Source: Argyresthia goedartella
Taxonomy: Eukaryota > Arthropoda > Insecta > Lepidoptera > Argyresthiidae
NCBI GenBank assembly: GCA_949825045.1
Contig: OX463807.1
Location: 41,436,749 to 41,500,748 of the forward strand
Length of the DNA stretch: 64,000 bases
Direction of reading: 5' to 3'
Part shown: in pieces, positions 33,186-43,975 of the stretch
Layout: every line of letters begins with the position of its first letter
How positions within the stretch are numbered: the first letter of the stretch is position 1
Program-made: the position numbers and the translations under genes
The notes under the pieces: model-generated
Databases searched by the model: none
Seen by the model: the letters and a program-made list of their open reading frames with translations, nothing else
What the model was told of the DNA's origin: nothing

Positions 33186-33368
33186 TTGTTTTCATATCCT
33201 AAAGGAAAATGTACAGCAAATTGTTTTATTAATATTCCAGCCAGCATAAGCATGTTGGACGTATCAAGGCTGATGGGATTGAAAGTTGAACATCTTAGGG
33301 CAAAGGCTGCACAGACTACCCTGGCTGCTCTGCAAAATTCTCAGACCCCTATAGTATTAATACTATAG
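33186..33368 (+). other. Short ORF after a splice-acceptor-like site
   Basis: About 45 codons after ATATTCCAG (33231-33239): ISMLDVSRLMGLKVEHLRAK then AAQTTLAALQNSQTP. Not recognised; could be a stray exon or chance. Confidence 0.2.
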
Positions 33369-33879
33369 CAGTCCTTCAAATGAATTTGTGAAATAATAGA
33401 TTGACGAAGCAGGTAATTCTATACTTTACTATCAGTTTGGGTAGGATATAGTTATGTAGGAAATATGCCCTGAATCGGTACTTAATATAAATTTTAATTT
33501 TAAAAGTGCCCTTAGTATAATTTTAATGACATTTTCCCCACGAGTTTTCTAAACCATGTTTACTTTTCCTGTAAATATGCTGTAGAAAATATTAGCTATA
33601 ATTTATTAATTCATGCAATCATGTAAGTATAGTATACTTATATAGTTTTATGTAAAATATTTCTACTAACTTGTACATTATTTCTTTTTTCAGTGTTGTA
33701 CCCAACAAAGAGAAGATGTGTGAAAAATATTTAATTATTATTACTAACATATAATATCCCATTGCTGCGCAAAGGTCTCTAATGTGAGAATAATTAAAGT
33801 GAGATAACTTTAGTACCAAGACATGAATAAAACATATTTACCTAGTTAAATATCATTTATTTTAGTCCTTAATCTATCA

Positions 33880-34040
33880 ACAATTGCGCTCCCCGCAATA
33901 GACTTACTATCATATCATTCATAGAATGTCACCCTTTTTTGTTATAGTATCTCTCCTCATGTTCATTAGGGGTAACTATGGACATATGAGTACCATCTCC
34001 ACAAGCCAGAAACCCTGGCAATCTGTACTTTTTGAAAAAT
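33880..34040 (-). pseudogene. Harbinger transposase, catalytic exon remnant
   Basis: After an acceptor TTTTCAG, the minus strand reads FFKKYRLPGFLACGDGTHMS then IVTPNEHEERYYNKKG. This is the PGxxGxxDGTH block with the first catalytic aspartate, and the YxNRKGxHS block of HARBI1-type DDE_4 transposases. A TGA falls exactly inside the last motif, so it is dead. Confidence 0.75.
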
Positions 34041-34084
34041 CTGAAAATAATAAACATTTATTCATAAACATTTACAGTGCTCCT

Positions 34085-34240
34085 GGCCCCACACTAGGGT
34101 ACCCTGGGTTGTGGGAACCAGAAACAACGATGACAAGACTGGGTTTTCTTTTCTTTATCCCCAGCCGGGGATTGAACCCAGGAGCTCTCTCATGGTAGGC
34201 AGGGCAACAACCGTACATGGTAGCAGCACCACAGTTGTCC
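34085..34240 (-). repeat. tRNA-derived SINE, family B, copy 2
   Basis: On the minus strand: ACCATGAGAGAGCTCC, GGGTTCAATCCCCGGCTGGG, GGTTCCCACAACCCAGGGTA. Partner of 15043-15195; a small fragment of the same head lies at about 43607-43625. Confidence 0.7.
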
Positions 34241-34712
34241 TATACCTATATTATATTTAGTACAACTTCAAATCAAATCAGAGACAGTCCGTCAACTTAC
34301 ATTTTTTTAAATTGTTTGTTTGAAAGAACACTATCTTTCTCATCAATGCTAAGTATAAGCATGTATTTAGTATGTATTTGATATATTAGTATATGATATA
34401 TATTTTAGTATTATGTAGATATTGGTAAGTAGTAGTATTTAATGTTGTGCACATATGTAGCTCTACCTGTAGTTTCTTTTTTACCCCTCCAATCAAGGTT
34501 TGCTGGGAGAAATTTCCTGTTAGAGATAAGCTCGCCTTTGTACATGTTTTTACCTTTATATATTTTTTTGTATTCTCTTTTTTTGTGCAGTAATGTATAT
34601 ATTTAAACTTATAAGCCACACAATCTTGGTATGCTTTTTTTTGTTTATTACCAAACCAAAAGTAATAATCTAAAATAAATTGTGATAGGCAAACTAATAA
34701 ATAGGAATTGTA

Positions 34713-34830
34713 TGATGTATGAGGTAGATAGGCAGACCACCGGATAGATGGACGCTGAGACGCTGGCTGGTAAGCAGTGGCTGCGGGAGGCTCAGGACCA
34801 GAGTAGATAGTGTGGTAAAGAGGAGGCCTA
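34713..34830 (+). pseudogene. RTE-like non-LTR 3'-terminal fragment
   Basis: Translating with two or three stops gives GRP-like TTG-MDAETLAGKQWLREAQDQSR and KEEAYTQP. This is recognisable as the GRPxxRWxDD...AGxxWxxxAQDRxxW...EAY end of lepidopteran RTE elements. Confidence 0.6.
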
Positions 34831-34899
34831 TACCCAGCCGTAGGTAAATGTAATCTGATTTGAATTTAATGGAATGATGTTAACATATAGTTACTTACT

Positions 34900-35075
34900 T
34901 CCTTTTAATTTGCTCCCTATCACGAAGTTGAAAGGGAAATTTAAGATTTCTGGCTTGTTGAATGCTTGACTTGTTTTAAAATTTTGGAGACACTTGACTG
35001 GTAAACACAGTGTTTCCGGCTTTCTCATCCAATCGTCTGGTAGGAGCCTGTGGCAAAATGCTAAACATCCAGTAC
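34900..35075 (-). pseudogene. Harbinger transposase, N-terminal exon remnant
   Basis: After acceptor TTTCAG (35077-35076) the minus strand reads HFATGSYQT and, in the next frame, VYQSSVSKILKQVKHST, up to a GTAAGT donor near 34895. This matches the FLATGxxQ...VSQSTVSRxxxxV region of HARBI1-like proteins. It contains in-frame stops. Confidence 0.65.
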
Positions 35076-35650
35076 CTGAAACAAAATGAAAGCACCGTTA
35101 CTAAGCTCACTTAGTTCTGTTTTTGGGAAACAGGGAACAAAAATTGATCATGTCCAAAGAAAAGTAAATCTGCTGTGATACATTCTAGTACTTTGTATAG
35201 TGTTACTAACCTTCGTGTCCACATCCAAAGCACTGGTTGGTGGCAAATTAAGGGTCAACTGAGTAATTAACGTGTCCACAAGCTAACTCCTTCGACCGTC
35301 AATTTCGCTTGATAAAATCCGATTCTCTGTTTTAGATTGGGCTCGCGCTATAGCTATATCACACTCGTATGCCATTTCCAAAGTCCAGACACATCAATTT
35401 CACGATTTTGACCTACTTTTCATCTCAACAATTCTAAACCAGTCCTGAAAAAGTAGCTCCGCAATAACTTTAAAACAACCGTTCGTTTGACAGCGGTTAC
35501 GGTCCAACTCCAATCGAACTTCGGTTCAACCATCTGTCAAAACATTAGCGCGATACGAAAAGTCCTTAAAGTTGTGTTTCGGTTATGGTTCAGCTATGGT
35601 TCGGTTGATATTTTTTACCGCGATCGCCCCCCTGATCAGAGTGGAAGGGC

Positions 35651-35756
35651 TTACCACAAAAAAATAAACTACTGTTCAACACTTTAAAAAAAAAAAAAAG
35701 TATGTGATTTGAAGTTTGTTTTGAGGTTAAACGCTGTTTAATATGTTTTGTGGTAA
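35651..35756. mobile_element. MITE with TTACCACA/TGTGGTAA ends, copy 3
   Basis: 106 bp, in inverse orientation to copy 1 (13255-13361), 17 bases from the end of the Harbinger element. An A-run expands its middle. Confidence 0.75.
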
Positions 35757-35934
35757 CAATGGAAATCTTTAGATTTTAGACAATATATGTATAGACTGTC
35801 CTTAAGTATAAACTTTTCGTGCTTATTCTATTTCAAGGAAATTTACAAGTACTAGAAATCTAAATACCACTTTTAGGGTCCCTACAGGCCGTATCTGTGC
35901 TTGGAGATTAACTTCAATGTTTCTGTTGTTTCAG

Positions 35935-36046
35935 CGTCAAAGACCATCCTCAATAATGTACATTTCAAGTCTGGGCAGCTGACAGCTATCATGGGACCAT
36001 CAGGGGCTGGGAAATCCACGCTTATGAATGCATTGACTGGTTTTGC
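35935..36046 (+). CDS. ABCG exon with Walker A
   Basis: [20 protein letters not shown] then [17 protein letters not shown]; Walker A is GPSGAGKST. Acceptor TTTCAG at 35934, donor GTAAGT at 36047. It begins in phase 2, so at least one earlier coding exon must exist outside or has been lost. Confidence 0.92.
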
Positions 36047-39000
36047 GTAAGTTATCCTATTACCGTCTCAGTTTTAAACCCAGACATGAACCGGTTATAC
36101 AAAATGAAGATAGAGACTATATTACATATGTATTTACATTACATAGATACGTAAAATTTGAAGCAATATTTGAAGGAGGAAGGAAAATTACATTATTTCA
36201 ATCAGTTTGACTGCTATGGATGCTGGGTCTTACGATACTTCTGGCGATCCAATGGGATATTTGTATTTCATAATATTAATTAAACAAATCCTTTTCCCGG
36301 TTATTCCAGGACCACAGGCGTTACAGGAAGAGTTCGGGCTGGCGACAGTGTCTGCGACTTCGGCAGTAAACAAAATGCAAGGCAAGCTTTCAAAGCATAC
36401 AGAAAGAAGTCGTGCTACATACTGCAGGACGACAGACTGAACCCACTCTTCACAGTCATTGAGCTGATGAGGTTTGCCGCCGACTTGAAGCTGGGAGGAG
36501 CACTTACGGAGAAGATGAAGAGTACTGTGGTTAGTGATTGAAATGCAACTTTGAAAATACCGAGAAAACATATTTCTGGTTAGATTTTGAGATCTGAGAT
36601 GAAAACAATTTGGCTTCACAGAATTGTTTCTATTCGAATTAGTAATTTCCATTCAATTACTCGATAGTAATAATAATAATATCTTGGACACTATTTACAC
36701 ACATTGATCTAGCCCCAAACTAGGATTCCCTGTATCTTGGGTACTAGACAAAGATACACATATTTATATAGATAAATATTATACTTAGATAGATTAACAG
36801 CCATGACTAGGGTACAAACATCCGTTCTCATCAAACAATATTTGCCCCCACCGGGAATCGAGCCCGGGACCCTTGGCTTCGTAGGCAGGGTCACTGCCGA
36901 CTCGGCCATTCGGGTCGTCTTTACAATAGGTACTTCATTTGTCCGACAAATAAAACCTGACCTTAAAACAACGTATTTTAACTTATTTGCATCTTTTCAG
37001 ATAATCGAAATTCTAGATACATTAGGACTGAATGGGGCTGAAAACACTAGATGCGGAAATTTATCTGGTGGTCAACGAAAAAGGGTGTCAATAGCTGTAG
37101 AACTTATAGACAATCCACCAGTTGTGTACCTTGACGAGCCAACCACGTGAGTAGTGACATTGTAACTAGATCTTGAATAGACTGATAATGATAGTAGGCA
37201 TATCCTCTGTACCAATTATGATCATAATTATGGGAATTACTAATTTCGTACAATAATACCATCGCGACTAAGTAACTGGTGTTTTCAACACACCTGCTCG
37301 TAAAGTAGGTCTTATTACAGCGTATTTACACTGATAATGCAGAATATTACCCATGCCGTGCCTTTTACATTACATTATCGCACTAGTGCCTTTTCAGTAC
37401 ATATCTTTTTAAATATTAGCAAGAAGTATTAATGTTTCGAAAACAGCTAAGTAGTTATTTGCGTAAATATAAAATTCAATTCAAAATGTGATAAATAATT
37501 AAAAAATTTCATGAAACTGCTTGTTAGCTTGTTGGTATTTATATTTTGACGGTGTATTTTTACCTATAAATACCCAATTTCAAAATTTATAAATATGTGG
37601 CTGATTAGCTACTTTGCCGGTGCCCTTATCTCAGACTTGCGCGCGCATGCAGCGCTGAGCGCGCGAAAAAATAAAATTACGGCCGCCATCTTTTAAATGG
37701 GTTTCTGTTTGTTAAGTTTATTCACAGTATTGCATTTCGTTAGTTTTATTTACTTTTCCTCGCAAGTGTGTTGAAAAACGTCGTATGAAACACGTGAGCA
37801 TTGGTCATTACACTTCTCGTCTCCATTAAGCCTTCGCCTTCGGCTCAGGCTTAAAAACCGACTCGAGTGTAATGACCAACATACCACACTTGTATCATAA
37901 TGTACTATTATCTGATAATTTCTAGTCATCAGAAAAGAAGGAAAACAGCTTCATAATAATAGGATGCATCAGTGTAGCTGTTGCGTGTAGAATTCTTGGC
38001 AATATTTGTCAAACACCAATGTTTTTTACAGAGGTCTGGACAGCCTGTCTTCAGTCAACACTATCGAGATGCTAAAATCTCTAGCAGAGATGGGTCGGAC
38101 CATCGTATGTACAATTCATCAGCCATCCGCCTCATTGTACTCATTATTTGACCAAGTGTATATCCTTGCGGAGGGCATGTGCGTGTATACGGGCTCCAGT
38201 GATAATACCGTGCCGTATACCACAACCCGGCTGATTACAGTAAGTTTTTCAACACACCCAAATTATACCACTGACGTAAATATCGTTGGTCTGAGGCAGG
38301 ACCTTGCTCCTAATCCTGTTAATTCTATTCATAGATATTCTATTACAATTTTTTAAAATAGCGCGCAAAGCCAAAAGCGCGCGGCGCGCGGCGTGCGGCG
38401 GCTAAAAGCTAATAATATTTGGGTCACAACTTCCCAAACACCCAATATTAGGAACAAAGTATTTCAATATTATTTTTGGTCCGCAGTTCTAGAAGTAGCT
38501 AATGGCGAGTACGGATCCCTGAACGAGACCCTCGCAGAAGCTGTCGACAAACAGGACTGGTCGAAGAAGGTCTCCGAGGTCGCCAGCAATAACATCAGTG
38601 CTGAAAAAGTAGAGGGGTTCTCCTGTGGCAGGACCACCATCGTGATGCGGCCTCCCAGTGAGCTATTCAAGTTTAAAATATTGCTGAAGAGATGCCTCAT
38701 TCAGATGTTTAGAGATTGGGTGAGTGTGAAGTCCACAACTGGACTTTGTTCTTACTAAACATGAAACTCAATTTAAATAGAAACCGCATATAATAAGTTA
38801 CCTTATACAAGGCATGACCAAACAAAACACTAAGAGTACAGCCAAGTATCCTCAGACACACGGAACCTAGTATGGAATTCAATGATTTACAAAGTGTATG
38901 CAAATACTTGAGTCGGTACCTATTCAAACTACGTATAGTTTAAGTGCCTATTTAGCAAATTGATAATCAAATGACGTATACCTACTTCCTAATCAAACAA

Positions 39001-42000
39001 GGTCATTATATTCATGTAAAGATTCAGATAGATATGTTGTAGATTGACGTACGTATGGATTTGGCGTTATGCAGATTTGGTATGTTGGCGCAAACGACCA
39101 CATGTTTAAGCAAATGTTAGATCAATTCACAAAACATTTTGATTATTTGCACATCTACGAAGTAACATGTTAATAGCAAATAGCCACGAATTGCCAAACA
39201 TGACGAAGTGTGAAGAAAACCACTTACAGTTAAGTAGGTAAACCATTGTGGTTTTTTGGTTTGCTTTAAAATATTATTCTATTTAGCACAGAGTGCTCAT
39301 TCCATACAGATTACAATTAGCAACCCTTCGTAATCCATAGATGGCGCTGGAAGCAAAGATTGTAATTTTAATGCCATGGTTTCGATCAACACACTTGTAG
39401 ATAGCGCTAGGCTCATATTAGAATATAAAATAAAAAAGATTCAGAATTGCAAATAGGTTAGATTTTGGTAAATCTTTTTAATCTTTATAATTTATTTAAT
39501 ATAAATAAAATTAGTCAAGCAAAAATAGGTTATTTTTAATTTTAAATCAAATCTTCTAGCGCCATCTCGTGGTTTTTGCAATATTGAAATAGTGCTGCTC
39601 CAAGCGAAACAGGCCTCGAACTAAAGTTGCTTTCGTAGCATCTCTGATTACGTCGTTGGTGACATATTTTGGTCCATGCGGTTTATCTGTATTAGTATAA
39701 CATTAAAGTATCTGTGGTCATAGTACTGAATCATAATCATAAGTCTACATTATGAACGTTTTGACATAGATTTGACAGACCTTTATATCTTTGTACACAA
39801 TGCTTCTTGATTGGATTGTACAAAAACCTTATCCTTAAGGGTCACGGCACGGGATAAGACACTTATCTGGAATGTCGATGTAGAAATAATCAATATTCAC
39901 GCCAAGCATTTGACATCATTACCGACATATTAGGTATGTGAACATCCAGATAAACGTACTGTAACTCAGTATCAGACCCGCACCGGTAGCATGCCCCGCG
40001 CCACTCACCTAAACCGCGCATCTAACCACGTCTAATTGTCAAAATTCGCGGCTCACTGACACTTCAAGCAACATGTGAGCATCCAAACACACATCCGCAC
40101 ATTTTGCGCCACAAGAACCGCGCGGCTGCAAGCCTGGCGTCAAATTCGCGCGGGGCATTTATCGCGAATTTTGACGTTTCGTATGACTGGTTTATCACCT
40201 TCTCCGGAGGGCGCGACTTGAGTTTGCATATTTTTCTTTGCTCAAGTGATTGGATATTTTTCTTTGCTCGATATTATGAAAATAAATAATATCTGTGAAT
40301 TAAATTGGAACAACCGTCGAAGTCCTAAAGCCTCTCACATCATGGGCGATTCACGCATTAGATTATAATATCGGGTACGCTCAAGTCCGCAAGAAATACT
40401 TGGATCCCACAGCCCTGCACGCTCCGTAGGCAGCGCTAACCAGCAACAAACAAAATCTCATGGCACTAATTTCCAGCTTGAGAGAGAACGTGATCAGATT
40501 ATGATCTTTGAAATACTCTTGACACTAGCAAAGTTAAACTGAAAAGGGGTGAGGCACGCAGAGGTCACTCTCTAATATTTGATTTTCGTTTTTACACAGA
40601 CAGTGACCCACCTGAAGGTGGTGCTTCACATCTTCATCGGCGTGGTGATGGGTCTCCACTTCGAGAACGCCGGTGTGGATGGCTCCAAGACCATCATCAA
40701 CCTGGGTTTCCTGCTCATTTGTACCGCGTTCCTAGGCTACACCTCCCTTATGCCAGCTGTGCTAAGATGTAGGTAAATTATAATGGCATTTTCTTGAAAT
40801 CAACTGTTGATGATATACTGTGGTTTTATTAAACAACCATAGAAATTTTACAATTATGAATTATAGTATTTTGCCAAATTCATATTAAAGTTTGATTTCG
40901 TCATTTAGGTAGATACCTGAGAAACGAAGAAGGCCTGTTTCGATGGACACAATATTTCGTCTTAAATAAAAGTCATTGTTTTACGACAGGAGTCACGGTT
41001 TAAAAATAACAGACACTTATCTTTAGTAAAGTCGAAGAAAGTAATTTGAGATTATGGGCTGCTATGATTGATTTTACCTCCGCATTCCTTTAAATATAAT
41101 GTGTTTACTTTGTTAATTTACAGTTCCACAAGAGATGCCTATCATAAAAAAGGAAAACTTTAACAACTGGTATAACCTGAAGACATATTACTTAGCTGTC
41201 CTGGTCACCGGAATACCTATCCAGGTAAACTCATTCATCAATTTAATGCATATTTAAATTATAATCCATGAGTAGTACTCGTATAAAGATATTTCGAAGT
41301 AAAGGATAGTAAACTGGAGTCTCTATATAACACATACATAAATCACATAGGTATTAAATTACCTTCGTGCCACCACCATCCAATACATTATTGTCATACA
41401 AATATAGTTGGAGTATTGCCAAAATTGTATCTTTGAACTGTTCGATTACGTTGCCTGCAATTGAATGCAACACCTACAGGCCCGACGATGTTATTGACCG
41501 ATGTCAGGCTTAGATTTAAAATTAAAATTAAAATATACTTTATAATAATATAATAATAATAATATCTTGGACACTATTTACACACATTGATCTAGCCCCA
41601 AACTAGGATTTCCTGTATCTTGGGTACTAGACAACGATACACATACTTATATAGATAAATATTATACTTAGATAGATAAACAACCATGACAAGGGTACAA
41701 ACATCCGTTCTCGTCAAACAAATATTTGCCCCTACCAGGACTTGAACCCGGGACCCTTGACTTCGTAGGCAGGGTCGCTGCCGACTCGGCCATTCGGGTA
41801 ATCAAATTTTAAATAGTACTTTATTTTTATATTTACAATCTTTTGTCAAACCAGCATATTATCCTTGTATATCTTTATTCTTTTAAACGTTTCACGATAC
41901 TTAAGACATGACTACTGGTCACTAATGTAGACTACATAACTTGTAATTTGCTGATGAGGCAGTTTCAGGCGTCGCCGAATTTCGCTTGTTGCACAGTGTG

Positions 42001-43938
42001 CATGGAGCCAAATTCCGCGACTCATGCGCATGTGCGTGTGCGTGTGCATTATTATTATTATTTATTGAATTATAGGTAAGAAATACATAACACATTCACA
42101 ATCTATAAGATACTACATAATCCTCGTGGGATTGTGCGCAGCACCTTCATTCTGCGTTATACAGTAGGTAGGTATTATTCAAATTAAATTAGGTATTTTA
42201 CATTTGATTTATAAGTATTAACTAACAAAATTCTTAATTTAATATGTTAGTAGGTATTAAAATATTATTTATTATTTAGGTACATAACAGAATTTAACAA
42301 AAAATAAAAAATCTTAATCTAGGCTCTAAGCAGGGTTTTCATTTTCATTGCATGTGCATTGCACACATATACGTTTTTGCAGTAACTAATTAATTCTGAA
42401 CAAATCCACATGGATATGACTTCATGAACACATGCACATGAAGTCTATGAATGATGAATTTGATTACACTAAACTAAACGTACCTCTATGAAAACGTTGT
42501 CTGCCTTTTGCTTGCTTTGCTTCAACTCTTTCTTCCTTTGTCCTATGACGTTAACTTCAGTGTTGCTTGCTCTCTTCAGTGGTTTGATGCATTTTGTTTA
42601 ATATTTGCCTATTATTTTTCAAACCTACCGAGTTACCGTCCACCACATATATACATGCCTATATGTATGTGCTCTCGCATTTTTCCTAGAGTAGACGTGA
42701 ATTCCACTTATTGCGTTCTGCGATACATACCATTAGTATATTAAGCATTTACCATTTGTTCTCAATTCTTGCTTTACCCTAAACTACATTTATCGATACG
42801 GTACTGAGATATAGGTAAGTCAAGGTTATGGTGCTATTATCCCAATCCTCTTGAAGAACAGGCGAACTATGCCCATTATTATTCCACCCGTAGGTCCAAC
42901 ACTGGAGAGATTCCTTCGTCGTCGGTACCACCTCAGTTCATTACTGCTTAACTGTTTCCAGATCTGGTACAGCTTCGTGTACTCGGTGCCCTCCTACTTC
43001 CTGTCGGGCCAGCCGCCGGACATCACGCGCTTCCTGATGTTCGTGTTGGTGCTGTCCATGATCACGGTCTTGTCAGATGCCATCGGGAACGTCATCGGAA
43101 CCTGCGTCAACCCCATTGTGAGTTTCACCACGCCATTACAACGAGTGCAGAATTTAATCATAAACATACACATTTACATAGAGGCACATACATTGCTTGT
43201 GGCTTTTTAGGGCCCCGTACCCAAAGGGTAAAAACGGGACCCTATTACTAAGACTCCGCTGTCTGTATGTCGCCAGGCTGTATCTCATGAACCTTGATAG
43301 TTAGACAGTTGAAATTTTCACAGATGATATATTTCTGTTACCGCTATAACAACAAATACTAAAAAACAGAATTATTTTGAAATACTAAAAAACAAAATGT
43401 TTAAGGGGGCTCGCATACAACAATTCTTTCAATACCACTTACAAACTTATGAATGCACCTGATTAATTGTGAGAGTAGCACCAATAACTTTGTAAGCATT
43501 ATTTTGCTATGTAAAATCCAAACTATTCACTCCACACCATCCCTAACATTGTACGGTAGGACGGAACCCTTCGTGCGTGAGTCCAACTCGCACTTGGACG
43601 TTTTTTTAAATCCCCAGCCGGGGGTCATTCCCTTCATGATGGCACGTATTAATGTGTCTTTCTCTATCGATGAAATAGTAACTTAAAGTTCGCGTACTTT
43701 TGACGACCCAAATGGCCGAGTCGGCAGTGTCCCTGCCTACGAAGCCAAGGGTCCCGGGTTCGAGTCCCAATGGGGGCAAATATTTGTTGATGAGAACGGA
43801 TGTTTGTACCCTAGTCATGGTTGTTTATCTATCTAAGTATAATATTTATCTATATAAGTATGTGTATCGTTGTCTAGTACCCAAGATACAGGGAATCCTA
43901 GTTTGGGGCTAGATCAATGTGTGTAAATAGTGTCCAAG

Positions 43939-43975
<37 letters not shown>

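Larger units (their letters stand above)
32161..35631 (-). mobile_element. PIF/Harbinger DNA transposon, decayed, with nested insertions
   Basis: The ends are inverted 13-mers, GGGGCCGATCGCG (32161-32173) and CGCGATCGCCCCC (35619-35631), with one mismatch. They are flanked by CTG on both sides (32158-32160, 35632-35634), a 3-bp duplication of the size Harbinger elements make. Both subterminal regions carry GGTTCGGTT/GGTTCAG-like repeats. The minus-strand transposase remnants at 35075-34900 and 34040-33880 support the assignment. A jockey-like RT fragment (32508-33075), an RTE-like fragment (34713-34830) and a SINE have landed inside. Confidence 0.75.

Noticed and set aside
38393..38758. 121-codon ORF as a separate gene
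   Set aside because: It is ABCG exon 38487-38719 extended into both flanking introns.
42851..43210. 119-codon ORF starting upstream of an ABCG exon
   Set aside because: Only 42962-43117 is coding; the part before it is intron read through in frame.
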